Numbered from the stretch's first letter, positions 1 through 6,523 are shown. The stretch: DNA of 12,887 nt from Lachnospiraceae bacterium UBA3692 (GCA_002372815.1 DFIR01000016.1:1-12887), one strand, 5' to 3'. Made by a program: numbers and translations. The notes: generated by a model from the letters alone, not told the origin.

Positions 1-643
1 GGAAGAGCGGGCAGTGCAGGAAGATCACGTCCGCCTCGGCGAACAGGGTGTCCTGATCGACATAGGCGTCGGCGATGGCCTTGCCGCTCTCGTTGGGATA
101 CTTGTCGCTGACGATGACGCGCATATCCATGGCCTTCAGGATCCTGCCGGTGGCCTGGCCGATGCGGCCGAAGCCGATGATGCCGGCTGTTTTTCCGTGG
201 AGCTCGATCATAGGGTAGTCCCAGAAGCACCAGTCGTCGTTGTGCTCCCAACGGCCTTCCTTGACGGCCTGGTCATGGGCGCCGTAGTGGGCGCAGATCT
301 CGAGGAGGAGGCCGACGGCGTACTGGCCGACGATCTGTGTCCCGTAAGTAGGGACGTTGAGGACTGCGATCCCCTTCTCCTTGGCGTAATTGTAGTCCAC
401 GACGTTGTAGCCGGTGGCGAGGACCGCGACGGCCTTCAGGTCCGGGCAGCGGTCGATGGTCTGCGCGGAGATCGGTGTCTTGTTGATGACCGCGATATCG
501 GCGCCCTGCAGCCGCTCCGCGATGAGCGGGGACTCTTCATAGGAGGTCCTGTCATATACCACGACTTCCCCGAACGCCTCCAGCGGGGCCCAGGACAGAT
601 CTCCGGGATTCTCTGTGTATCCATCCAATACTATGATCTTCAT
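1..643 (-). CDS. D-2-hydroxyacid dehydrogenase (glycerate dehydrogenase-like), C-terminus beyond window
   Basis: NAD(P)-dependent cytosolic oxidoreductase of the D-isomer-specific 2-hydroxyacid dehydrogenase family, which reduces 2-ketoacids or hydroxypyruvate to D-2-hydroxyacids. The start is ATG at 643, preceded by a GAGAGG-like ribosome binding site. 214 residues are visible of a usual 315-330; the gene runs off the left edge. Seen: an N-terminal substrate domain with ATGYNVVD near residue 77, then the Rossmann motif GFGRIGQATGR at about 157-167 with the acidic D180 that favours NAD, and FLHCPL at the break. The catalytic Arg/Glu/His residues lie outside the window. It is the last visible gene of a minus-strand cluster behind a transporter remnant, separated from it by a repeat pair. 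The exact substrate cannot be read from the sequence. Confidence 0.9.
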   Translation of the reverse strand, partial: MKIIVLDGYTENPGDLSWAPLEAFGEVVVYDRTSYEESPLIAERLQGADIAVINKTPISAQTIDRCPDLKAVAVLATGYNVVDYNYAKEKGIAVLNVPTYGTQIVGQYAVGLLLEICAHYGAHDQAVKEGRWEHNDDWCFWDYPMIELHGKTAGIIGFGRIGQATGRILKAMDMRVIVSDKYPNESGKAIADAYVDQDTLFAEADVIFLHCPLF

Positions 644-666
644 CACGATACCTCTCTCTTTCTGAG

Positions 667-739
667 AGCGCGCAGGGGACGGTTCTCTGCGCGCTTTATG
701 TCTTTACAGGAGCGCGCAGAGAACCGTCCCCTGCGCGCT
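667..739. repeat. Inverted pair of palindromic GCGCGC/GGGACGGTTC repeats (copies A and B)
   Basis: Copy A (667-695, plus) and copy B (711-739, minus) are 29-nt exact reverse complements separated by 15 nt. Each copy is also a palindrome, with arms AGCGCGCAG and CTGCGCGCT around the loop GGGACGGTTCT. The pair lies between the transporter remnant (stop at 748) and the dehydrogenase (start at 643). Copy B follows the remnant's stop by only a few bases, in the gene's own reading direction. On the plus strand copy B ends in TTTTT, so it could end plus-strand transcripts. The layout resembles paired REP/BIME elements. Confidence 0.9.
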
Positions 740-747
740 TTTTGAAA

Positions 748-1056
748 TTATCCGATCAGCGAGAAGACGCCGAGGAAGGAAAGCAGTGCGAAGAAGAATA
801 CGCAGAACACGGACCAGGCGAACAGCTCGATGAAGAGCTTGTTGGCGGGTTTCTTGTTCTCCACAGCCTTGTCGCCTTCGTAGGCGCCCATGATGACGGC
901 ACCGACGGTGGAAGCGGGGGAGAAGCCGGCACAGGAGGAGATCATGCCGATCGTGCTCGCGATGGTGATGGCCAGCACGCCGACGTTCACTTTCCTTACA
1001 AAACCGATGATAACGACCGCTACGAGTACGATCAGAGATACAAGTCCGATATCCAT
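748..1056 (-). pseudogene. Internally deleted ion-transporter-family permease remnant (102 aa)
   Basis: An intact small frame that looks like the two ends of a much larger permease joined together. Residues 1-30 (MDIGLVSLIVLVAVVIIGF, then RKVNVGVLAI) resemble the first transmembrane segment of SLC13/ion-transporter-superfamily permeases. Residues 40-102 (CAGFSPASTVGAV, then a charged stretch and one last hydrophobic helix at about 77-100) resemble the extreme C-terminus of the same kind of protein. Usual length is over 400 residues, so about 300 appear to be missing. The start ATG at 1056 has a good ribosome binding site (GGAGGAG about 7 nt upstream), and the gene begins 19 nt after the VOC gene's stop. 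The family call is from memory. A genuine two-helix small membrane protein is the alternative. Confidence 0.55.
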
Positions 1057-1075
1057 TATACTACTCCTCCCTTGT

Positions 1076-1443
1076 TCAGTCTTCTCTGTAAACGCTGATT
1101 TCCACAAGATTGCCGTCGGGATCCCGCAGGTAGACGCTGTCGATGGGACCCATGGCGCCGGTCCTCTTCACGATCCCCAGCTCGACCGGATAGCCCTTGG
1201 CCTCGATCTCGGCCTTGATGTCCTCGATCTTCCCCTCCGCGATCAGGCAGATGTCCTGGCTCCCGTAGGTGACATTCTGCGCCGCCGGCAGGAATTCCGC
1301 CTTCTTGCGGTGGATGTTGATCTTGTTCCTGCCGAAGCGGACGGCGTACCGGTCATTCCGGTTATCCAGCTCCATGTCCAGGATGTCCACGTAGAAAGGT
1401 CCTGCGTGGTGACCACGATGTGGTCAAATCTGTCGATCTTCAT
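1076..1443 (-). pseudogene. VOC/glyoxalase-family protein, frameshifted
   Basis: Vicinal-oxygen-chelate (glyoxalase/bleomycin-resistance) fold protein broken near its N-terminus. The start ATG at 1443 has a strong GAGGAGGG ribosome binding site and opens with MKIDRFDHIVVTTQDL, including the conserved metal-binding His. Near 1393-1402 the frame is lost. The remainder, from FYVDILDMEL to the end at 1076, continues in another frame and keeps PIDSVYLRDPDGNLVEISVY with the second metal-ligand Glu. Family members normally have about five more residues between the 'D-[LI]' and 'FY' elements, so a short out-of-frame deletion explains the break. The protein was probably about 125 residues. It heads the cluster with the transporter remnant and the dehydrogenase. 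A sequencing or assembly error is possible. Confidence 0.75.
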
Positions 1444-1523
1444 AAAAGCCCTCCTCTTGCGCGGGTCCCGCCCGCCTTGTTGATCCTCTCACCCTATATG
1501 GAGCAATTTTCATTGGAGGCAGG

Positions 1524-1542
1524 GGAATTCCGGATGAATTCC
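1524..1542. promoter_or_regulatory. Perfect inverted repeat upstream of the VOC gene
   Basis: GGAATTC, then CGGAT, then GAATTCC: a 7-bp perfect dyad with a 5-nt spacer, in the AT-richer gap between the VOC start (1443) and the terminator at 1586-1614. It could be an operator for the VOC cluster. A convincing -35/-10 pair was not found beside it; only a TATAGG-like -10 appears between it and the gene. The rest of 1444-1585 shows nothing further that I can support. Confidence 0.35.
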
Positions 1543-1585
1543 TGAAATTTGTCTGTCTGCCGCCTGTTTTGCTAGAAAAAAGCAT

Positions 1586-1614
1586 AAAAAAAGAGCCCCG
1601 CGGTGGCGGGGCTC
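1586..1614 (-). terminator. Rho-independent terminator of the HD-fRMsr gene
   Basis: On the minus strand GAGCCCCGC pairs perfectly with GCGGGGCTC (9 bp, 4-nt loop), followed directly by seven T residues (1592 to 1586). It lies about 40 nt after the stop codon at 1653 of the HD/GAF fusion gene. This is a textbook intrinsic terminator. Confidence 0.92.
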
Positions 1615-1652
1615 CGGCGAGGCCGTTTCATCTATGTTGCATTGGCGTTTCA

Positions 1653-2708
1653 TCAGAAACGTCCCATGTGTGACAGTACCCGGGCGAACTGCTCCAGGCC
1701 GGCGCGGTCGGCTTCCGTGAACCGGTCCTGCAGCGGGCTGTCGATATCCAGGACGCCGACGACAGTTCCGTCCGCCGCATGAAGCGGCACGACGATCTCC
1801 GCGTTCGAGGCGCTGTCACAGGCGATATGACCCGGAAAAGCATGCACATCCGGCACCACGACGGTGCGGTTCTCCCGGGAGGCTGTGCCGCAGACACCTT
1901 TCCCCCAGGGGATGCGGATGCAGGCGGGCTTGCCCTGGAAAGGTCCCAGCAGAAGCTCCGGGCCCTCCGGCGTCTCACGCCGCAGATAGAAGCCGGCCCA
2001 GTTTATGTCCGCCAGCGCGCCCCACAGCAGGGCGGCGGCGTTGGACAGGAGGGGCATCGCAGAAGGCTCTTCCTCCGCAAAGCCCTGCAGCTGCGCCGCG
2101 AGCAGGTCGTAGTCGGGAAGCGGGCGTTCCTGCGGGCGGGTCTCGAGGTCTGCCGCCTTCTCTCCGTGAATCCTTCCATAATAATAGTGGAACAGCTCAA
2201 GATACTCCGCCTCCGCCTCCGCGAACGGGCGGGTCTCGCAGGACGGCACGATGTGGAACCGGGGCTCCTCGCCGCTCCGCTCGTTGTGCAGAAGGTAGCG
2301 GAGGTCGTACCACAGGGCGCCGTCGTCGATCTCCCGGACCCGCGCCTGCTCCTCCGCAGTCAGGTCAGAGCCCAGAAACCGGGTATAGATCATGGAAAGC
2401 AGCCGGTCCTCGTGCTCGCGGTAGCCGATGAGGTCATGTTTGAACGGCCGGGGCACGTCTGAGAGATAGCACTCGCTCGCGTCGTGCAGGAGGCAGGCCA
2501 GCACCAGGCGGTCCGACCACCCGCGCGCAGCGGCTTCCCTGGCGCAGACGATGCAGTGCTCCGCCACGGACCAGAAGGTGCTCACGTGCCCGTTGCCGCG
2601 GCACAGGAGCGAGAGCGCGTGTGCCACGTCCTCGATCCGGACGCCCTCCGGGTCCGGCTCGGTCGGATAGAAACGAATGCCTGTATAGGTGGTGATGTAG
2701 TCTGCCAT
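1653..2708 (-). CDS. HD-domain phosphohydrolase fused to free methionine-(R)-sulfoxide reductase (GAF)
   Basis: A 351-residue two-domain cytosolic protein. Residues about 1-185 are an HD hydrolase of the YfbR-like type: SVAEHC with H51, the HD pair at 75-76 in LLHDASE, and an Asp in REIDDG near 128. This fold usually hydrolyses nucleotide monophosphates, but the substrate here is unknown. Residues about 200-351 are a GAF-fold free methionine-(R)-sulfoxide reductase. The stretch GPFQGKPACIRIPWGKGVCG and PGHIACD carries Cys263, Cys273 and Cys297, with the same 10 and 24 spacing as the three catalytic cysteines of the E. coli enzyme (84, 94, 118). Start ATG at 2708, with AAGGA about 9 nt upstream. 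A strong terminator follows. The reductase is normally a separate protein of about 160 residues, so the fusion is notable. Both active sites look intact. Confidence 0.9.
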   Translation of the reverse strand: MADYITTYTGIRFYPTEPDPEGVRIEDVAHALSLLCRGNGHVSTFWSVAEHCIVCAREAAARGWSDRLVLACLLHDASECYLSDVPRPFKHDLIGYREHEDRLLSMIYTRFLGSDLTAEEQARVREIDDGALWYDLRYLLHNERSGEEPRFHIVPSCETRPFAEAEAEYLELFHYYYGRIHGEKAADLETRPQERPLPDYDLLAAQLQGFAEEEPSAMPLLSNAAALLWGALADINWAGFYLRRETPEGPELLLGPFQGKPACIRIPWGKGVCGTASRENRTVVVPDVHAFPGHIACDSASNAEIVVPLHAADGTVVGVLDIDSPLQDRFTEADRAGLEQFARVLSHMGRF

Positions 2709-2713
2709 CTCTA

Positions 2714-2745
2714 TTTGTCCTTGTCTTGTCTTTGTTTTGTCCTTG
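2714..2745. repeat. Short direct repeat / polypurine tract in the leader of the HD-fRMsr gene
   Basis: TTTGTCCTTG occurs at 2714-2723 and 2736-2745 with similar TTGTCTTGTC sequence between. On the coding strand this is a purine-rich CAAGGACAAA run, giving two AAGGA-like ribosome-binding sequences; the gene-proximal one is correctly spaced from the ATG at 2708. Confidence 0.6.
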
Positions 2746-3030
2746 CCTCCGCGATCCTGCAGGTCTGTCCGGACCGCAGACTGACGGGTGTCCTGTATCG
2801 CCCTTCAGTTTATCATATCCCGCTCCGTTCTGCCCATGAATATGTGTTTTCAGTTCCTGCAGAGGTGTACTGCGTCTTCTTCCGCGTAGACAGGCGGAAG
2901 CGCCACGTCCTGATTCTGATGGTCCTGTGCGGCAGCCGGTCCGTTTTCGACAGATACGCCGGGCAGAAGCATTGACCGGAAGTGATCCGGGAAGCTTCTG
3001 TCCGGCGGATGGACATGGGGAATATGGGCA
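2746..3030. other. Intergenic stretch with only a weak candidate promoter
   Basis: About 285 nt between the XRE regulator (stop at 3031) and the leader of the HD-fRMsr gene. The only signal I can support weakly is a minus-strand TATGAT (2812-2817), one base from the -10 consensus, with a poor TTCATG 17 nt upstream. This could start the HD-fRMsr transcript at about 2805. Minus-strand frames across 2813-3065 have no ribosome binding site or recognisable protein. No terminator for the rtcB-XRE transcript was found. Confidence 0.3.
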
Positions 3031-3327
3031 TCAGCACCGTGACTGCAGCGTCGCGGTGCGGTCATGTATCGGCATCGGGGCCCCGGCGGTGTCCATGACC
3101 AGGATCCGGTCGATCGGGACGCCGAAGACCAGGGCCAGGATGACCAGGTTGTCGACGGTGGGCAGCGTCGCGCCCCTCTGCCACTTGTAGATCGCCTGCG
3201 GGGTGGTGAATCCGAAGATCTCCTGCAGGTCGTGGATGCTCAGGCCGGCCTCGCGGCGCAGCTGCGCGATGTTGCGGCCGGTCATCTCCATGTTGATGGT
3301 CGGATATTGGATGTGGTATTGCATCAT
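3031..3327 (-). CDS. XRE-family helix-turn-helix regulator (98 aa)
   Basis: Small DNA-binding protein of the Cro/CI type. The helix-turn-helix spans about residues 19-77: IAQLRREAGLSIHDLQEIFG, then TTPQAIYKWQRGATLPTVDN, then the packing helix ending PIDRIL. The short lead PTINMEMTGRNI and the 'PQAIYKWQ' recognition helix are, as I recall, typical of a clostridial subfamily of roughly 70-100 residues. Two adjacent ATGs (3327 and 3324) are possible. AAGGAGG lies 12 nt upstream of the first, which is rather long spacing. It starts 48 nt after the rtcB stop, so the two are probably co-transcribed. An autoregulatory or rtcB-regulating role is inference from position only. Confidence 0.88.
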   Translation of the reverse strand: MMQYHIQYPTINMEMTGRNIAQLRREAGLSIHDLQEIFGFTTPQAIYKWQRGATLPTVDNLVILALVFGVPIDRILVMDTAGAPMPIHDRTATLQSRC

Positions 3328-3375
3328 GGTGCTCTCTTCCCTCCTTTCAGAGGGCATCCGACCATCCGGGGGAAT

Positions 3376-4605
3376 TCAGTCGGATGCCTTGAAGTTATAG
3401 ATCGGTCTCAGGACCTCCAGGATGTCGACGCTCTCGCCGATCACGTCGATGATGGCGTCCAGGGACTTGTAGGCCATCGGCGCCTCGTCCAGCGTCTGCT
3501 CGTTGACGGAGGTCGTGTAGATGCCCGCCATCGCCTCGCGGTACGCGTCCATGGACAGGGTGTTCTTCGCGGCGGTGCGGGACATCACGCGGCCGGCGCC
3601 GTGGGGCGCGGAGTAGTTCCACTCCGGGTTCCCCTTGCCCACGGCCAGAACGCTCCCGTCCCGCATGTTGATGGGGATCAGGACCTTCTCGCCCTTGTGG
3701 GCTGCGATGGCGCCCTTGCGCAGGATGCGCTCCTGGGTGTCGATGTAGTTGTGAATGGTGTGGAAGGCAGGCCCCGCCTCCGCGGCAGCCTGTGCGGCCC
3801 GGTCAGCCAGGCCGGCGCGGTCCAGCAGGATCTCCGCCATCAGCTCCCGGTTCCTCCGGGCGAAAGCCTGGCAGATCTCCACGTCATGCAGGTAGTCCTC
3901 CAGGTAGGTGCCGTACAGCCAGCACAGATCCTCCGGCACCGCCAGCTCGTGCTGTCTCCAGTCGATGGCCTTCAGGGCCGCCTGGATCTCCTGCCTTCTC
4001 CCCTGCTCCTTGTAGGTGCGGATGATCTCATCCCTCTGGCGGAAGTACTCCTCCTTGCCCTTGTGCAGGTCCACGGCCAGCCGCTGGTAGATCTCGGCGA
4101 CCTGCTTGCCCAGGTTGCGGCTGCCGCTGTGGATCACCAGATAGTGCATGCCGTCCGCCGCCCGGTCGATCTCGATGAAATGGTTGCCGCCGCCCAGGGT
4201 CCCCAGGCTCTGCTGCAGACGGGTCGTCCGCTGCAGGTCGCGGTAGCAGCGCAGGGCCTCCAGATCGAACTTCTCGCGTCTTCCCTCCCAGGTATGCATG
4301 CCGGAAGGGATGTAGTGGGCGGCCTCGTCGACCCTCTCCAGGTCGATCTCCTCCCGTCCCAGCGGCACGGTGTACATGCCGCAGCCGATGTCGACGCCGA
4401 CGACGTTGGGGACCGCCTTGTCGACGATGGTCATGGTTGTCCCGATGGTGCACCCCTTTCCGGCGTGCACGTCGGGCATGATGCGGATCCGGCTTCCCTC
4501 CGCCAGATCGTAGTCGCACATGCGCCGGATCTGCTCCACCGCCTCCTCCTCGACGACGACCGCGTAGCAGATGGCGGTATTCTTCTTTCCTCTGATCTCG
4601 AACAT
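3376..4605 (-). CDS. rtcB: RNA-splicing ligase RtcB
   Basis: GTP- and metal-dependent RNA ligase that joins 2',3'-cyclic-phosphate or 3'-phosphate ends to 5'-OH ends in RNA repair. 409 residues, matching the family (408 in E. coli). Seen: MPDVHAGKGCTIGTTM at about 43-58; VGVDIGCGM with metal ligands D72 and C75; GTLGGGNHF with H142; VIHSGSRNLGKQ with H159; AFHTIHNYI with H285; and SAPHGAGRVMSR with H335, the residue that becomes guanylylated. All key residues are present. The start ATG at 4605 is set by AGGAGG 7 nt upstream and by the usual 'MFEIRGK' opening. The frame stays open upstream through palindromic leader sequence, which is not taken as coding. No rtcA or archease is visible. An XRE regulator follows in the same operon. 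Confidence 0.96.
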   Translation of the reverse strand: MFEIRGKKNTAICYAVVVEEEAVEQIRRMCDYDLAEGSRIRIMPDVHAGKGCTIGTTMTIVDKAVPNVVGVDIGCGMYTVPLGREEIDLERVDEAAHYIPSGMHTWEGRREKFDLEALRCYRDLQRTTRLQQSLGTLGGGNHFIEIDRAADGMHYLVIHSGSRNLGKQVAEIYQRLAVDLHKGKEEYFRQRDEIIRTYKEQGRRQEIQAALKAIDWRQHELAVPEDLCWLYGTYLEDYLHDVEICQAFARRNRELMAEILLDRAGLADRAAQAAAEAGPAFHTIHNYIDTQERILRKGAIAAHKGEKVLIPINMRDGSVLAVGKGNPEWNYSAPHGAGRVMSRTAAKNTLSMDAYREAMAGIYTTSVNEQTLDEAPMAYKSLDAIIDVIGESVDILEVLRPIYNFKASD

Positions 4606-4643
4606 GATGATTCCTCCTTGTATGAGTGCGGTTGTGTCCGGGC

Positions 4644-4678
4644 CGACAGTCCAGAACGCTATGCGTACTGGACTGTCG
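4644..4678. promoter_or_regulatory. Perfect hairpin in the rtcB leader
   Basis: CGACAGTCCAG pairs with CTGGACTGTCG (11 bp). Inside, after an A-A mismatch, ACGC pairs with GCGT around a TAT loop. It lies 39-73 nt upstream of the rtcB start. There is no T-run on either side, so it is not an ordinary terminator. A role in RNA-level control of rtcB is possible but not shown. Confidence 0.6.
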
Positions 4679-4693
4679 CGGCATTCGCCGCAT

Positions 4694-4758
4694 ACATCAG
4701 CATGTGTACATGCCGGCATGAATACGGGCATTCCTCCGGCATGTACACATGCTGATGT
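4694..4758. repeat. 23-bp perfect inverted repeat in the rtcB leader
   Basis: Arms 4694-4716 and 4736-4758 are exact reverse complements over 23 bp, around a 19-nt loop. The arm contains the near-palindrome CATGTGTACATG, and CATGCCGGCATG at 4709-4720 is itself a palindrome. It lies 89-153 nt upstream of the rtcB start. No T-run follows on the minus strand. It could be a leader stem, an operator or a mobile-repeat scar. Confidence 0.8.
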
Positions 4759-4785
4759 GCCCGGACTCATTGCTTACGCGCAAAG

Positions 4786-4820
4786 AGGCGCCGCCCGTCT
4801 CCACGAGACGAACGGCGCCT
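4786..4820. terminator. GC-rich hairpin, possible terminator
   Basis: AGGCGCCG pairs with CGGCGCCT (8 bp), then a CC/AA internal mismatch, then CGTCTC with GAGACG (6 bp) around a 3-nt loop. On the minus strand it is followed by CTTTG, so the T-run is weak. It is the second hairpin after the small ORF at 4863-5018 and may back up the terminator at 4840-4858. Confidence 0.45.
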
Positions 4821-4839
4821 GATAATTCCTCTATGAAAG

Positions 4840-4858
4840 GACCCGCCTCCGGCGGGTC
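4840..4858 (-). terminator. Terminator-like hairpin after the 51-codon ORF
   Basis: GACCCGCC pairs with GGCGGGTC (8 bp, 3-nt loop). On the minus strand it is followed by CTTTC and lies 4 nt after the stop of the small ORF at 4863. The T-run is short. The plus-strand tail is TTCGTT, so the hairpin could act weakly both ways. Confidence 0.55.
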
Positions 4859-4862
4859 TTCG

Positions 4863-5018
4863 TTAATACCCCCGGTAAGGCGCTGGTTCGATCACAAGGC
4901 TGTCTGCCTGCCTGTTCATCCCATGTCTGCACAGCAAAACTGCTCCCGCACTTTCTTTGCGCGGGTCATTGAGATCGTACGGAAGAATCATGAAATTGAA
5001 TGAACGCAGTCTCATCAT
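4863..5018 (-). CDS. Unrecognised small protein, 51 aa
   Basis: I do not recognise this product. It begins MMRLRSFNFMILPYDLNDPR, has a short hydrophobic AGAVLLC near residue 25 and ends EPAPYRGY. No signal peptide or clear transmembrane helix is seen. What supports it is its surroundings: a good extended -10 promoter at 5067-5095 on the same strand, a purine-rich leader with AAGGA about 10 nt before ATG 5018, and a hairpin directly after the TAA stop. The second ATG (5015) is an alternative start. It is more AT-rich than its neighbours. It lies upstream of rtcB on the same strand and could be a leader ORF, an independent small protein, or the incidental frame of a small RNA. Confidence 0.45.
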   Translation of the reverse strand: MMRLRSFNFMILPYDLNDPRKESAGAVLLCRHGMNRQADSLVIEPAPYRGY

Positions 5019-5036
5019 CGAACTTTTTTCCTTTCC

Positions 5037-5058
5037 GGGCAGGGTCTGCCCTTTTTTT
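5037..5058 (+). terminator. Plus-strand terminator-like hairpin with T7
   Basis: GGGCAG pairs with CTGCCC (6 bp, GGT loop), followed by seven T residues at 5052-5058. It has the form of a plus-strand intrinsic terminator, yet no plus-strand gene precedes it. Read on the minus strand it is a hairpin at the 5' end of the transcript from the promoter at 5067-5095. Confidence 0.5.
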
Positions 5059-5066
5059 CTGAAGAC

Positions 5067-5095
5067 ACTATAGCATAAGTCGGGGAAATTGTCAG
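5067..5095 (-). promoter_or_regulatory. Sigma-A-type promoter for the small ORF unit
   Basis: On the minus strand: CTGACA (5095-5090), a 17-nt spacer, then TATAGT (5072-5067) with a TGC extended -10 just before it. Each hexamer matches consensus at five of six positions. The surrounding 5060-5135 is AT-rich in an otherwise GC-rich region. Transcription would start at about 5060 and read the 51-codon ORF and possibly rtcB. Confidence 0.72.
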
Positions 5096-5236
5096 TAAAC
5101 CGGTGGTATAAATTTGTTACTGTATCACTCTTTTGAAATAGGCAGCCAGTTCCTGCGGCGGTCTCGCCTTTTGTCGGGGTGCTGCTGTCGCTGCTGATCT
5201 TCCGGCGGATGCCGGGCCGGCTCTTCTGGGCCGCAC
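5096..5236. other. Intergenic stretch between the 2HCT gene and the small-ORF promoter
   Basis: Bases 5096-5135 are AT-rich. Bases 5136-5236, just after the 2HCT stop, are GC-rich like coding DNA. One plus-strand frame here gives a hydrophobic run (VGVLLSLLIF) with no start codon. I see no intact gene, terminator or named repeat. Confidence 0.3.
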
Positions 5237-6523
5237 TCACGCCAGCAGGTGGATCAGTATCCCGCCCAGGGTCAGCATCAGGGCGCCGCAGGATCTGGTC
5301 ACGATCTGGGCGAAGGGGAGCAGTTCCATGCGCTCCGCGCTGCTGAGGACGGCGACGTTGCCGGAGCCGCCCATGTTGGTGGTGCACATGCCCGCCGCGA
5401 TGGCGGCTTCCAGGGGATAGAAGCCCATGATCTTCCACCCCACGAGCGCCGCGGTCAGGGTGATGGCCAGGACGCCCGCCACGACGGTCAGGAAGTAGAG
5501 AAGGGTCATGCCGGACAGGATCGTCTGCAGGTCGATCAGGGTGATGCCGATGCCGGTCAGGGCAGCGGCGGTCCAGACGTGGATCGCGAGGTCTCCCCAG
5601 GCCCTGGCGCCTGCCTCCAGCTCTTCCGGCAGGACCCGGAAGGTCTTGGCCACGATGGCCAGGATGATCATCCAGGCATAGGTGGGCACCACCGCGACGA
5701 AGGTGTGCAGGAGCTCGCCCGTCTGGTAGAAGGCCAGTGAGACGAGGAGGCCGGTCCCCAGGGAGGTCAAGGTGGGGGCTGCCGGGGGAATCTTTTCTAC
5801 TTTTCTCCCGTCATTGAGAAGGCGGCCGTTCCCGGTAAGTCCTGGGAACTTATCCTGGTTCTGCTTGCCGAACCTGTTGGCCAGCGCCGCGAAAACGATG
5901 GCAATCACATTCCCAAGCACCGTCGCCGGGGCGATCCTTGTCAGGATCACGCCGGCGTCCTGTCCCAGGACCTCCGCATAAATGGAGGACAGCGGCACGG
6001 CTCCGGCCGTCATCCCGCCGCTGGTCATGGGGATCGCGATCATCAGGATCCCTTCCAGGAAGGAATAGCCCATCACCATGGACAGCAGGCCCACCACCGT
6101 GCAGCCCGCCACGAGTCCCAGGAGCGCTGTCGGCAGGATCCGCACCGTTGCCCGCAGCAGCAGGTCGCGGTCAATGTTGAAGAGACTCCCGCAGATCAGT
6201 GCCGCGATGTAGAAGACCAGGAAGCCCTGCTCGTTCACGAAGGCGTCCGCCGTCCGCATCGCCCCTTCCGGGATCAGCCCGAGCGCCGCGATCGCCGCCC
6301 CGCCCAGGATACAGGCCACTGAGCCGCCCAGGTAGGTCCGCACCACCGGCAGCGTCTTTCCAAGCGTATTCAGCCCTTCCCCGATCACGATCAGCAGAAA
6401 GAACCCCCCGACCATCCCATACGGAATGCAATCGAGACGCATACAGATATACAGGATCGCGAGGACCCCCAGATACAGCGGCAGAGGAAACCCCGCAACC
6501 CTGACCGAACGAATTCTATCCAT
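5237..6523 (-). CDS. 2-hydroxycarboxylate transporter family (CitS/MaeN-like) symporter
   Basis: Integral membrane secondary transporter of the 2HCT family, which takes up citrate, malate or lactate-type 2-hydroxycarboxylates with Na+ or H+. 428 residues with many hydrophobic segments, close to the usual 430-450. Seen: the two re-entrant-loop signatures SGGMTAGAVPLSSIYAE (168-184) and TNMGGSGNVAVLSSAERM (382-399), and FAQIVTR with R410, at the position of the substrate-binding Arg in the last helices. IAALICGSLFNIDRD (106-120) is also family-typical. The start ATG at 6523 follows GAGAGGGAGAG. Reading further upstream would translate the palindromic repeats. Repeat copy C ends about 17 nt upstream of the start, so the promoter must lie inside or beyond the repeat cluster. 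The substrate is not determined; the nearby 2-hydroxyacid dehydrogenase is not in the same transcript. Confidence 0.93.
   Translation of the reverse strand: MDRIRSVRVAGFPLPLYLGVLAILYICMRLDCIPYGMVGGFFLLIVIGEGLNTLGKTLPVVRTYLGGSVACILGGAAIAALGLIPEGAMRTADAFVNEQGFLVFYIAALICGSLFNIDRDLLLRATVRILPTALLGLVAGCTVVGLLSMVMGYSFLEGILMIAIPMTSGGMTAGAVPLSSIYAEVLGQDAGVILTRIAPATVLGNVIAIVFAALANRFGKQNQDKFPGLTGNGRLLNDGRKVEKIPPAAPTLTSLGTGLLVSLAFYQTGELLHTFVAVVPTYAWMIILAIVAKTFRVLPEELEAGARAWGDLAIHVWTAAALTGIGITLIDLQTILSGMTLLYFLTVVAGVLAITLTAALVGWKIMGFYPLEAAIAAGMCTTNMGGSGNVAVLSSAERMELLPFAQIVTRSCGALMLTLGGILIHLLA

Noticed and set aside
2813..3065. Small minus-strand ORFs of 71-74 codons between the XRE and HD-fRMsr genes
   Set aside because: Basic or His/Pro-rich composition, overlapping frames, no ribosome binding site and no recognisable motif.
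3064..4755. 563-codon plus-strand open frame opposite rtcB
   Set aside because: Shadow of the GC-rich rtcB gene; no family resemblance, while rtcB has all its catalytic motifs.
4606..4770. In-frame N-terminal extension of RtcB (up to 55 extra residues, Cys-rich)
   Set aside because: It translates perfect inverted repeats, lacks a properly spaced ribosome binding site, and the family starts at MFEIRG with a strong AGGAGG just upstream.
5136..5236. Plus-strand hydrophobic fragment (VGVLLSLLIF) as a gene remnant
   Set aside because: No start codon or ribosome binding site, and it runs into the antisense of the 2HCT gene; a short hydrophobic run in GC-rich DNA is easily chance.
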